From WTKG01 sp963735005 (GTDB lineage Bacteria; Actinomycetota; Actinomycetes; Actinomycetales; Demequinaceae): a stretch of DNA of 64,000 nt. How positions within the stretch are numbered: the stretch's first letter is position 1; each line of letters opens with the position of its first letter. Below, piece by piece: positions 27,001-32,474 of the stretch. The notes beneath the pieces were generated by a model. The model was not told the DNA's origin. It did not search any database and worked only from the letters and a program-made list of their open reading frames with translations. The translations under genes were made by a program, and so were the position numbers. The DNA is taken from contig CAVTJA010000010.1 in the NCBI GenBank assembly GCA_963735005.1, forward strand, positions 124,001 to 188,000, in the 5' to 3' direction.

Positions 27001-28128
27001 CTGGTCGCCGCTGAGGCCGAGGTCGTACTGGGTGGCTTCGGTGGAGCTATCGACGGAGGCCGGGTCGCTGATATCGATCGAGTACAGCTTGCGGTCGTAG
27101 AGGTTGATGAAATAGAGCGTGCGCTGGTCCGTGCTGACCGCGATACCGCCGATGCCAACCTCGCCCGCGTTCGTGAAGCCCTCAAGGTCGAGGCCGGGCG
27201 ACGTCGCGTTGGTGAGCCCGCGATACGCGTCGCTGTTCACCGAGCCCACGTCAACAGTGCCGCCGCCCGCGATGGGCATGCCATCGACGTCGAGCCACTG
27301 GTCGACGGTGGTCGCGCCCGACAACGTGCCGTCAGAGGCCAAGACGCCCGAAACGCGGTAAATACCGCCAATTCCAAGCGGGCCAAGGCCAGAGTGGCGC
27401 TTGAGCGTCGCGGCCGCGTAAAGGCTGTTGGTCGTGCCCTGGAAGGCCGTCCCCCAGATGGCACCCACCTGGCCGGTCGTGGCGAGGGTGACTCGGCCCG
27501 GGAAGTTCGCAGCCTGGCCGTTGGTGGTGGAGTAGCCCGCCGACCACGGGAGCGCCGCGAGCGCCGCGAGGCTGCTGACGCTGGCGTCGTTGTACTTGCC
27601 CGCACGCTGAATTGGGGTCACGAGCGGCGCGTCACCCTGGGCGTGCTCCTCTGGGACCTGAATGCCGAGGTTGACGCCGGTGTCGCCAATCGACACAAAC
27701 TGGACAGTCGTGGCGCCGGAGGTGCCGCCGAGCGTGCCGTTGATAGAGGGTTCGAAGCCAGCGGGGAATCCGCTGAACTCAACACGAAGGTCGGTGGTCG
27801 CCGCGCCAGCGACAGTGAGCGTGTACGTACCGTTTGCGGCGGTGGTGGTGGTTGCGACTGACGCGCCCGTCGAGTCGAATGCCTCGACTGCGACCGAGCC
27901 CACCCCCACGTCAACCTGGACGCCGCTACCGCCTGCGGTGTCCATGCGCCCATTGCCGTTGTAATCCCGGAACACGGTGCCCGTTACGGAGCCGCCCGCC
28001 GCGGAGGCTGGCGTCGCAACGCCCGTCACCACCGTGGCGCCAGCGAACGCTCCGACCGCGATTAGGGCGGCGAAGCGGCGGAGGCGATCGCGCATACGAG
28101 GATGCGCGACTACCGAAACTCGCGGCAC
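15097..28128 (-). CDS. Giant sortase-anchored surface protein with 19 SdrD_B repeats and two DUF11 domains (about 4,343 aa)
   Basis: Start: GTG 28128, because GGAGGG (28135-28140 on this strand) lies six bases before it; the frame is open to 28215 and a Met at 28095 is an alternative. Residues 1-43 are a signal peptide (basic, hydrophobic, ending TPASA). Next come a B-like domain (about 45-150) and a region of about 190-680 that looks like a secreted beta-propeller. The first SdrD_B unit is near 687, two DUF11 domains lie near 840-1085 (DLALRKTVV, DLALIKERASG), and 18 further SdrD_B units run from about 1220 to 4290. Units open with IGNxVWxDxNxxGxxDxGE and carry Asp/Asn-rich loops expected to bind calcium. 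At 4297-4301 is LAYTG, then a membrane helix and a tail with RRERRR: a sortase signal of the LAXTG (class E) type. No sortase is encoded in the window. Likely role: a long stalk or adhesin; the binding partner is unknown. The frame is unbroken over 13 kb. Confidence 0.9.
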   Translation of the reverse strand: MPRVSVVAHPRMRDRLRRFAALIAVGAFAGATVVTGVATPASAAGGSVTGTVFRDYNGNGRMDTAGGSGVQVDVGVGSVAVEAFDSTGASVATTTTAANGTYTLTVAGAATTDLRVEFSGFPAGFEPSINGTLGGTSGATTVQFVSIGDTGVNLGIQVPEEHAQGDAPLVTPIQRAGKYNDASVSSLAALAALPWSAGYSTTNGQAANFPGRVTLATTGQVGAIWGTAFQGTTNSLYAAATLKRHSGLGPLGIGGIYRVSGVLASDGTLSGATTVDQWLDVDGMPIAGGGTVDVGSVNSDAYRGLTNATSPGLDLEGFTNAGEVGIGGIAVSTDQRTLYFINLYDRKLYSIDISDPASVDSSTEATQYDLGLSGDQRPWALTVYRDQVYVGYVDSGESQATPTSASSAGMAAHLIRADENGDGTLGAFSGDMLNLSLGYTKGLAGASGGPSSTVNMARWNSWTDSWSWSPFGSTDTVELTWWGKPAQIFPQPILSDLQFDADGYLMLGFADRTSLQGGNRNYAAVDADADNAADDTTTFYEPAASGDLLLAYETSPGVFSAESAGAVGSRTTSVTGGTTNASGPGGGEFFQDQNSLGTSNDHRENTLGGLGLLFGIDEVVSTSYDPLAPVRVAGINWYAPSDGQVERGYIQTLDNSDPTEPRRSPDGTFQKGGGLGDLETLAEVAPLEIGNRVWLDSDGDGVQDAGEPGIDGVTVQLLDASNTVVGTAVTSGGGEYYFSTAVTEAAAGDGDNIGGGLDYYNDVTVRVGIAADYGSGGALEGLILTTEDAAADDIDSDPATGVGTLGSAWFPLIPVDGATLLPGDNNHTYDAGFTTPPVVPERDLALRKTVVSATGPLASGTVTFNLRVFNQGSGDVGSVTLTDYINGDQFAPLLSAQDVADTTATGSGNAIAIGSWSASTGSDPTYASQITLTGVLEPGDFVDVPITLDVDIAASALADAIANGLDNYAEISVFDTDSDAGNGDSSTGAVYDVDSIPDANPSNDGTVEDDVIDEQAWTNTASSSTGPTAGQDEDDHDVATIPLYDLALIKERASGQEAHITSAAPATVNFDITVKNQGANDAYNIHVQDYLASGLAFGTNATQVVSGHTVTYVGSGEFVIDGLAPDESLTFPVVTTASPTTQNVLVNTAEITAFDNTASTGDTIPAWVVDFDSTPDTNSSNDATDGLGSVFTVDNSNDIDLAPVNGINIADEDDHDTEGVTFALMRLGSTVYIDGSNGGTIDGVGEFGEGVEGVLVQLRDSGGTVIAEDVTDANGDYWFTGLFPGTYTVGIPAVQDAIDNSLDASIVPGALDYYEPVAGSVANPEDLNFDNDGDAESGWLSLSDNVVLTYDGELADNAADTSRAPGTYADANSNLNIDFVFDQILYEFGNLVWLDANDNGIADSGESGIDGVRVELWLDVDSDGVFEPTGDDSTGYVGYDDTAGGGYYDFAGLPAGDYFAHIDDQSALNGRTESSVTVGDADADVDNDNNAVPDGSNGGWTSGAVTLGNGDKSDEPTGEKDGTTGSDAAPTETVADDRANQTVDFGFVDRVRIGNQVWRDESDSDPATSALTDNNGVFDAASGEVGLAGVTVYLFKDDGDGNFEPGVGAGLDGAAIASTSTDSEGNYWFEGVAAGEDYFVAIQAIGGGFTTPRSSSGQSSAIGDDDNDDDGNPNAGYLSVSHVFTATLGAATTGEVDANPAADGSAETEANAAGRTYADNDSELAVDFGFVDVPLYRIGNRVWLDENENGVFDTGEAPIEGVQVELQNSGGTVIGSTDTDASGYYAFEDLVAGNYRVVIPFDQSGAAVPTALDGLASSAIDAGDPDVDTDDNDDNGIVDAADWRSAVVTLGGAFDGTFGTEPTNEQKAVGDATDDDTGWTSGPDAQSNFTVDFGFVPLYRIGNVVWQDLDNNGTFDTGESGISGVTVQLWVDTDGDGFEGGDDDVLVDTVLTDSSGNYAFEGLMPGDYYVHIPTQAKLDGFTTAGTPVANADGDVDNDNNAVEDGTVGGWTAGEVTLGQSAEPDDETTRDDTATDDDDGTAVGAGADYADNRSNFSVDFGFFSGLRIGNLVWHDEQDSDLSTTSATDNNGEVDAGESVMPGVTVKLYADGGDGTFDAGLGGGDDTYVDTTTTDAEGNYWFEHLPEDDYFVAIQSLPGGFGTMKSSDGRNSGGAAADNNDNGAAATDGAANPYISVSDLITLTIGGEPTGESDALPTADGSAETEANSQLALDLTDDDDSELTVDMGFILVPEYRVGNLVWLDTDRNGTADNGEDGIAGVLVELLDDSGTVIARTVTDSAGLYSFEGLAAGDYRVRIPGVQDDPTDALDSSIISGALSNLISTVDGGAVSTDADNDDNGVIAGANWQSSLFTLGSDTAPYGVEPTTEQFRSDVATDDDSGWTDGTDDRSQFTVDFGFAPGLRIGDTVWLDDGDVAENNGAYVPANEDNGVYDSNEDPIPGVDVELWIDVDGDGNFEPTGDDATGYVGTDTTDSAGEYFFIGVDELNDYFTVIPAGAGKGDGAGNNATLLADLRSSTPASAATTTGNDTDHGDPATGYASVSGQVAPVRGGMTYGDAADEANADTKTGVTLADGDSNLVIDFGFSPVPEYEIGDLVWLDDNDGIAESGETGIPGVTVYLFRNSGSANFEPGGGEEDGLPIATDVTDSNGVYEFTGLPAGDYWVMIPKQSALDSLDSSTVREANANNDVDNDNNGVDFSYLSYDGWAASLVTVGEGDDNSEPTGETDGTTGVSAEDGSVRDDRSNQTIDFGFAQRVRLGNQVWRDESDSDPATEAATDNNGVFDASSGETGLVGVTLQLWHDENGDGFQGPASDDVLVDTTTSVSEGNYYFSNIVPDTDYYVAIPSAPFADARSSAGQSTTVETGDNDDDGAVSGGYIAVSKSITLSISSEPTGEVDANPAADGSAETEANTAIGATYADSDSNLRVDFGFVEVPVYRIGNRVWLDTNNDGVAQDIEDGIPGVLVQLLNAAGDTVLDETVTDSNGYYAFEDLIAGDYRVLIPNDQTEDIVGGTAPTAGALDNLASSTTDATNANDDADNDDNGVDAGATVSPVTAGDALSSIVTLGDADVDAAVNTEPTDEQFRSDNAADDDSGWLGGPDSHSNFSVDFGYYELLRLGDVVWYDDGDVNENNGTYVPANEDNGIFDSNEDPIAGVDVELWTAGANGTFDGGSGDDVYVGTAVTDANGLYYFTGLTEGVYWVVVPAAAGNADGGNYNVTALSGYRSSTGQAANDATNQRDQGAEQSGYAGVSKKVTLVAGGMTQSDSGAEAAANTNTGVTVDDASSLLTIDFGFSPVPTYAIGDLVWYDYNDDGVADSGEPGIPGVDVQLWIDVDNDGVFEPSGDDAAGYAGTDTTDADGRYLFDGIVAGDYFTYIPKLQPELDGFRTSGTPDASADNDQDNDNNGVGSSSAGWHSGAVTLGGAAGPADHDEPTGETDGTTGDDAEAPVSVRDDRSNQTVDFGFWQGLRLGNHVWLDEGAGSAQNNGLLDSDAAEVDIANVDVELWLDGGDNAFDAGTGDDTYIGSTTTNSDGLYYFENLEEGSYWAAVPSVPGGGVQSSTNRAGNAPSLVNDAQDDGEPNGSYLSVSPRYTLAIGGAPTGEANDLGAAGTAETAANSATGTYRDIDSYLTVDFSFIDVPLYRIGNLVWHDDNNDGVAEDGETGIPGVLVQLFDDSDTLIGETVTDASGNYEFTNLAGGDVYVVIPMAQDAVDNSLDPSIDNTALDGFYVSTTTTADANADNDNDNNAAVNGALWQTGTVTLGPDTAGGDPDVEPTDEQLRSDNATDDDAGQASASRIDDDRSNYSVDAGFYSISVGNMVFSDVDNDGVYVVADGDTPIDGVTVNLRLASDDSLVDTTTTTGGGLYLFTGLVDGETYYIEIPASQFDGGALDGYYSSDSSVTVEGAAADGYDHGIDPAALYGAVLSNDFVAEAGGEWTADGTGDNPDNDAIRPDDSEDLTVDFGFYRLELGGNVFWDPQNDGLDDGDRYFEDVTLLLYTGGGAPFLRADGSQATTTTNVDGDYVFTGLPAGDYIVEIPESEFYEELAGLGSSDGNDVAGLAPDPDNDVSGEDNGNPVGGDIFVGAAVRALPVTLAADSEPTSDTGPTAGVVNDNSNRSVDFGFFDVQINLELGNQIWFDKVEDGVYGAGDTPAPAGVVIELWDVTDTSAPYATTTTDGLGQYLFSGLPAGDYYLVLPSSNFKKGGPLYGYVPTDGPGVSIVPDDGTDSDSNGEKSTGFSVRTAVFSFFSQMPTGESEGPYTVTDDRLSDMTIDIGLIEDVLAYTGVDIGPMLTWMMMLLSVGVWLMVADRNIRRERRRLLGGPHATS
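15690..23990 (-). repeat. Higher-order SdrD_B repeat array ABC-ABCD-ABCD-ABC plus terminal units
   Basis: Four kinds of SdrD_B unit recur in fixed order. Type A ends with the block EPTGETDGTTG. Type B has DESDSDPAT and GEVDANPAADGSAETEAN. Type C opens YRIGNRVW and has EPTDEQFRSD. Type D has ENNGxYVPANEDNG. Type A units start near 23975, 22435, 20310 and 18187, giving spacings of about 1540, 2125 and 2123 bases; the last ABC block ends near 16640 (about 1547 bases). Three diverged units follow to the C-terminus. The order is symmetric: ABC, ABCD, ABCD, ABC. Confidence 0.8.
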
Positions 28129-28175
28129 GTAAATCCCTCCATTGACGTGGCAAGCGGGTGTATAAACGCAAATGA

Positions 28176-28196
28176 GACCGGGTACGTCGCCCGGTC
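28176..28196. other. Inverted repeat in the leader of the giant gene
   Basis: GACCGGG, seven bases, CCCGGTC: a perfect 7-bp stem 48 bases upstream of the GTG start. It could fold in the 5' leader of the giant transcript or be an operator. No known riboswitch is recognised. Confidence 0.4.
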
Positions 28197-28261
28197 CGTA
28201 CCCAGAAAGTACCAAGCGGCGGCCGAAAAGCCCATGAGGCTGCCCCCATTAATGGTGAAGT

Positions 28262-28277
28262 TGTGACCCATGTCACA
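28262..28277. promoter_or_regulatory. CRP/GlxR-type site TGTGA-N6-TCACA
   Basis: TGTGACCCATGTCACA is a perfect match to the cAMP-receptor consensus used by Crp/GlxR in actinobacteria. It lies in the 188-base divergent region between the giant surface-protein gene and the beta-helix operon, centred about 47 bases before ATG 28317 and about 141 bases before the giant gene start. It could control both. Confidence 0.7.
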
Positions 28278-28303
28278 GATAATCGCGGCAAATCGGGCCA
28301 CGA

Positions 28304-28309
28304 TAGGAT
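28304..28309 (+). promoter_or_regulatory. -10 element (TAGGAT) of the beta-helix operon
   Basis: TAGGAT lies seven bases before ATG 28317 and downstream of the CRP/GlxR-type site, consistent with an activated, leaderless promoter. Confidence 0.45.
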
Positions 28310-28316
28310 TTCTGCC

Positions 28317-29663
28317 ATGATCGCGGACGTAGCCCGGCGACGCCGCGGCGTCGCGACACTGGTGGTCGCCGCGCTCGCCGCCGCGGTTGCAGTTGGTGCC
28401 GCCGGTTGCGGCGCGGATGCTCCCGCGGAGCTGTCAAACCTCGTCCTCGTCCCGGCAGACGCGCCCACCCTCAACGACGCGCTCGCTGCCGTCGCGCCAG
28501 GCGGCATGATCCTCGTGTCGCCTGGCGTCTACGAGGAACAGCTGGTGGTGAATAAGGACGACGTCACGGTGCGCGGCACCGACCGCAACGGGGTGATCAT
28601 CGACGGCGGCGGGATCCGGCCGTACGGAATCGTGGCCGTCGCGGACGGCGTCCGGGTCCAGAACCTTACGGTGCGCAACGCCACGTTCTACGGGGTGCTT
28701 GTCACCGGGCTGTCCGACGAGAACGGTCCCAGCGCACACACCGCGAACGGATACGTCGCTTTCGACCCCAAGAAGTTTCCGCCAGTGGATCGCTTCGCGG
28801 TCAACTACGTGACGGCGCACAACAACGGCCTCTACGGGATCTACGCGTTCAACTCCCGCCACGGCGAGATTACCGACTCGTACGCGTCCGGCTCCGCGGA
28901 CAGCGGCTTTTACGTCGGCCAGTGCGCGGATTGCGACATCCTTGTCGCCCGCAACGTCGCGGAGCGCAACGCGGTGGGTTTTGAGAACGCGAACGCATCG
29001 GACTCGCTGACGATCGTCGGCAACCGCTTCTCGAACAACCGCGTGGGCCTGACGCTGCTGTCGAACTACCAGGAGGCCTTCACCCCGCAGAAGGCGAACC
29101 TGGTCGCGGGCAACGTCATCACCGACAACGTCAGCGAGGACTCGCCGCGCCAGGAGGACGGCGGGTTCGGCGTGGGCATCGGCATCTCGGGCGGGCTCGA
29201 CAACGTCGTGGCAAAGAACGTCGTCTCGGGCAACCCGCGCGCGGGCGTCCTGATCGCAAATACCGAGGACCTCCCCGCCGCCGGCAACCGCTTCCTCGCG
29301 AACACGTTCGCGGCCAATGGCGTGGACGTCGCGAACGTGTCCGCTGACCGCGCGCCGGCCACCGACAACTGCGCGGACGACGGCGCGGCGCTCACCACCC
29401 TGCCGGAGGGTCTCTTCGCCCCGTGCGCTTCCGGGGACGGCGCGGCGCCGCAGGTGGCAGTCACCGCGGATGCCCTACCCGGCCCGGCCGCGCCACCCGG
29501 CGTCAGCTTCCTGCAGGTGTCGGGTCCGATCGACCAGCCGAACATGCCGGACGCCAACGCGACGCCCGCCCGGCTCCCAGACGCCGTGGTCCACCCGCGC
29601 CTCGAGGACGTCACGCTCCCGTCGGCGGACCTCTATATAGAACTCACCGGAATCGCGCCGTGA
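28317..29663 (+). CDS. Right-handed parallel beta-helix lipoprotein
   Basis: 448 residues from ATG 28317; an in-frame GTG at 28263 lies inside the CRP-type site and is rejected. Basic N-terminus, hydrophobic helix and lipobox VGAAGC predict an exported lipoprotein. Residues 50-360 show NosD/pectate-lyase-like beta-helix rungs (NLVLVPADAPTLNDALAA, DDVTVRGTDRNGVIIDG, RVQNLTVRNATFYGV, and later N-rich turns). Many asparagines line the turns. It overlaps the next lipoprotein gene (TGATG) and heads an operon ending in a Dyp peroxidase. The fold suggests carbohydrate or surface binding. No catalytic residues can be named. Confidence 0.8.
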   Translation: MIADVARRRRGVATLVVAALAAAVAVGAAGCGADAPAELSNLVLVPADAPTLNDALAAVAPGGMILVSPGVYEEQLVVNKDDVTVRGTDRNGVIIDGGGIRPYGIVAVADGVRVQNLTVRNATFYGVLVTGLSDENGPSAHTANGYVAFDPKKFPPVDRFAVNYVTAHNNGLYGIYAFNSRHGEITDSYASGSADSGFYVGQCADCDILVARNVAERNAVGFENANASDSLTIVGNRFSNNRVGLTLLSNYQEAFTPQKANLVAGNVITDNVSEDSPRQEDGGFGVGIGISGGLDNVVAKNVVSGNPRAGVLIANTEDLPAAGNRFLANTFAANGVDVANVSADRAPATDNCADDGAALTTLPEGLFAPCASGDGAAPQVAVTADALPGPAAPPGVSFLQVSGPIDQPNMPDANATPARLPDAVVHPRLEDVTLPSADLYIELTGIAP

Positions 29664-30412
29664 TGATAGCCACGCGCGCCGCATCTGCCCTCGCGCTCGC
29701 ATTCACGGTGGCCGTCGCGGCTGCGTGCTCCCCAGCAGCCGACCCCACCCCGCGCGCGATCACCACAGACGAGTCGCAGCTGCTCGCGGTGACCCGTTTC
29801 AAGAACTACGACGCCGGCGCGCGCTCGTTCGACGTGCAATTTTCTGACGCGGGGCGCGAGATCACCCTGGAGGGCTACGTCGACTTTCGCACCGGCGTCG
29901 GCTACGCGACGATCCTCGTCGGCACTGCCCCAACCAACCTCGTCACGTGGCACGGGGACAGACTCGCGATCCACGCGCCGGGCTCGACTGACATCCCGCC
30001 ACTTCCGGTGCCGGATCTGGTAAGCACCACGGGCGGCGGCTACCTTGGCGACGGCTGGACCAGCGGCGCCCTCGACCCCTCAAGCTCGACGCTGCATGCG
30101 GCGCTCGCGCTGATGACGGGCCTCGGCAACGACCGCCCCGACAACCCGCTGCTACTCCAGCAGGGCGGCGCGCTGTGGATCCGCACCGACGAGGCATACG
30201 GGGTGCCGGTCACTGTGTTCTCCGGACCCACGGGCATCGCCGATGCAGGTGCGGCGCCCGCGGAGTCGCGGTTGCGCTACTGGGTGGCCGAGGACGGTCT
30301 GCTCATGCGCGTCGAAGCCCTCTTTGGCGACAGGTGGCTGTCGTTCGACCTGGGTCCCGCGAAAGATGTCGACCTCAACTACGAGTTCTACCTCGCGTCG
30401 GCGGCGGAGTAG
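29663..30412 (+). CDS. Unassigned lipoprotein
   Basis: 249 residues. ATG 29663 overlaps the previous stop (TGATG); the adjacent GTG 29660 is also possible. The lipobox VAAAC gives a lipidated Cys near residue 22. The mature part alternates beta-strand-like stretches (FDVQFSDAGREITLEGYVDF, GVGYATILVG, RYWVAEDGLLMRVEALF), reminiscent of LppX/LprG-type lipid-binding lipoproteins, but this is a fold impression only. It lies between the beta-helix lipoprotein and the Dyp peroxidase with gaps of a few bases, so the three are surely co-transcribed and probably act together outside the membrane. Confidence 0.65.
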   Translation: MIATRAASALALAFTVAVAAACSPAADPTPRAITTDESQLLAVTRFKNYDAGARSFDVQFSDAGREITLEGYVDFRTGVGYATILVGTAPTNLVTWHGDRLAIHAPGSTDIPPLPVPDLVSTTGGGYLGDGWTSGALDPSSSTLHAALALMTGLGNDRPDNPLLLQQGGALWIRTDEAYGVPVTVFSGPTGIADAGAAPAESRLRYWVAEDGLLMRVEALFGDRWLSFDLGPAKDVDLNYEFYLASAAE

Positions 30413-30416
30413 CGCC

Positions 30417-31626
30417 GTGCCTAGCCGCCCCGCCATATCCGGTCCCGCCAGCCCATCACCCAAGCGCGGCGTGTCCCGCCGCGAGGCACTCATCGCGACG
30501 GGCGCGGTCGTGGCCGGCGCCGCGGTCGGCACGCAGGTGCCGCGGCTCGCCGGCGCGGGTATCCCTACGGATCCCGCGCCCGCCGCCCTCAACTCACCGG
30601 TAACCGCCGTCGGCACCCACCAAGCGGGCATCTCGCGCCCCGCGACGCCGCAACAGCACGCGCTCGTGGCCATCGCGAACGTCCGCGACGCGGACCGTAC
30701 GGGCATCGCCACCTCCATACCCGGTCAGCTCGCGCGCGCCTCGGAGGAAATCCTGGCGCTCACCACCGGCTCCCCCGACGCGCCTGACCTGACCGTCACG
30801 GTCGGCCTTGGCCCCGACATCGTCGCCGCGATCGATCCCTCGCTCCCGGGCGCCATCCGCCTGCCCACCTTCAAGGGTGACGCCGACATCTCCCCCGGAC
30901 GCAACGGCGGCGACCTGCTCGTCCAGGTGTGCGCGAGCAACCCGGCCGCGCTCACGCCGGCGCTCACCCGCGTGCTCGTGGCGCTGGGAGCGGGCACGGT
31001 ACGCGTGCAGCAGTTCGGGTTTCCGCGGGCCGGGCGAGGGTACGGTGGTGCGCAACCCGCTCGGCTTCCACGACGGCGTGATCGTGCCGCGCGGCGACGA
31101 CGCCCTCGCGGAAAACGTGTGGATCGCCGACGGCCCCGCGGCCGGGGGAACCGTGTGCGTGGTGCGCCAGTTGCGCCTAGACGTGGCACGGTTCGGCGCC
31201 GACCCGATCGCGGAGCAGGAGGCCACCATCGGCCGCCACAAGGCCGACGGCTCCCCTCTCACGGGAGGCGGTCCGCTGGACGAGGTAGACCTGCGCGCCA
31301 AGGCGCCCGACGGCGAGCTCATCACCCCGCTGCGCTCGCACGCCCGCGCGGCCCACCCGTCGTTCACTGGCAGCCACCTGATGCTGCGACGGGGGTACGC
31401 GTACTCGAATGGGCCCGTGCTCGACGCCACGAGCGCAGTTGCCGACGACCAAGGCCTGCTGTTCATCTGCTTCCAGCGGGAGCTCGACGACTTCGTGCGC
31501 ACCCAGCACCGCCTCGACGAGACAGACGACCTCATGGATTACGCGCGGCCCGTCGCGTCGGGAAGCTTCCTGATCCTGCCCGGCTTCACCGCCGACGCGC
31601 CGCTCGGAACCTCCCTGTTCGCCTAG
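30417..31626 (+). pseudogene. efeB: Tat-exported Dyp-type heme peroxidase (EfeB-like), single-base frameshift
   Basis: GTG 30417 is four bases after the preceding stop. The N-terminus has a twin-arginine signal (SRREALIATGAVVAGAAV), typical of EfeB/YwbN deferrochelatases. The first frame runs through PQQHALVAIANV and VRVQQFGF. The rest resumes one base out of phase from about 31024: GPGEGTVVRNPLGFHDG (the Dyp GxxDG heme motif), later SHARAAHPSF with the proximal-type His and LMLRRGYAYSNG. One extra T in the TTT at 31020-31022 accounts for the break; without it the protein has 402 residues, the normal length. It could be a sequence error or a recent mutation. EfeB removes iron from heme or oxidises ferrous iron for EfeU, which is encoded at 6266. 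Confidence 0.85.
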
Positions 31627-31664
31627 GCGGGCCGCGGCCCGTCGCATCCCCTGACGTCGCGGGC

Positions 31665-31670
31665 TAGGCT
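31665..31670 (+). promoter_or_regulatory. Leaderless -10 (TAGGCT) of the purine nucleoside phosphorylase gene
   Basis: TAGGCT is three bases before ATG 31674 and six bases before GTG 31677. The recurrent six-base spacing elsewhere favours GTG 31677 as the true start. Confidence 0.45.
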
Positions 31671-31673
31671 CGA

Positions 31674-32474
31674 ATGGTGAACCCAGCTCAACAAGCAGCG
31701 GAGTCAGCGGCGCAGGCCATCGCGGTCGCCACCGGCGTCGCCAAGCATGACATCGCGCTGGTGCTCGGCTCGGGCTGGGGTGACGCGGCCGGGCTGATCG
31801 GCGAGGAGGTCGCGCGGGTTCCGTCGACGCAGGTACCCGGCTTCGGCGAGGCGGCGGTCGCGGGGCACCACTCGGAGCTCCGCTCGCTGCTGACCGCGAC
31901 AGGCAAGCGCGTCCTGGTACTCGGGGCTCGCCACCACTTCTACGAGGACCGCGACGTAGCCGCGGTCGTTCACGGCGTGCGCACCGCCGCCGCGGCCGGC
32001 TGCTCCGTGCTGGTGCTCACGAACGGTTGCGGCTCCACGCGCACCGACGTCGGCCCAGGCTCGGCCGTGCTCATTGCCGACCACATCAACTTCACCGGCG
32101 CCACGCCCCTGACCGGCGCGACCTTCATCGACCTCACCGACGTCTACTCGCGGCGGCTGCGCGCAATCGCCCAAGAGGTCGACGCGACCCTGCCGGACGG
32201 CGTTTACATCCAGTTCCCCGGGCCGCAGTACGAGACGCCGGCCGAGGTGCGCATGGCCGCCACCATGGGCGCGAACCTCATCGGCATGTCTACCGCCCTC
32301 GAGGCGATCGCGGCGCGCGAGGCGGGGCTCGAGATCCTCGGGCTATCGCTCGTCACCAACCTCGCCGCCGGCATCTCCGCCGGCGAGCTCAACCACCAAG
32401 AGGTGATCGACGCGGGCAAGGCTGCCGCCCCCCGCATCTCGCGCCTCCTGGCCGACATCGTGGAGAAGATCTGA
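31674..32474 (+). CDS. punA: Purine nucleoside phosphorylase
   Basis: 266 residues (265 if it starts at GTG 31677), the length of the trimeric PNP class. IALVLGSGWGD holds the phosphate-binding Ser. VLGARHHFYE, LTNGCGSTRTDVGPGS, GPQYETPAEVRM and GMSTALEAIAAREAGLEILG form the purine and ribose pocket. It splits (deoxy)inosine or guanosine with phosphate into base and pentose-1-phosphate in the cytoplasm. The stop overlaps the start of the following phospho-sugar mutase, which would isomerise the pentose-1-phosphate formed. It converges with the nucleoside salvage operon on the other strand. Confidence 0.93.
   Translation: MVNPAQQAAESAAQAIAVATGVAKHDIALVLGSGWGDAAGLIGEEVARVPSTQVPGFGEAAVAGHHSELRSLLTATGKRVLVLGARHHFYEDRDVAAVVHGVRTAAAAGCSVLVLTNGCGSTRTDVGPGSAVLIADHINFTGATPLTGATFIDLTDVYSRRLRAIAQEVDATLPDGVYIQFPGPQYETPAEVRMAATMGANLIGMSTALEAIAAREAGLEILGLSLVTNLAAGISAGELNHQEVIDAGKAAAPRISRLLADIVEKI

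Noticed and set aside
28145..28260. A cyclic di-nucleotide riboswitch in the leader of the giant gene
   Set aside because: There is a 7-bp stem, but the conserved GEMM or ydaO core blocks are not present.
28263..28316. The upstream GTG as start of the beta-helix protein
   Set aside because: It lies inside the CRP-type site. The Met at 28317 starts a proper lipoprotein signal and follows TAGGAT by seven bases.
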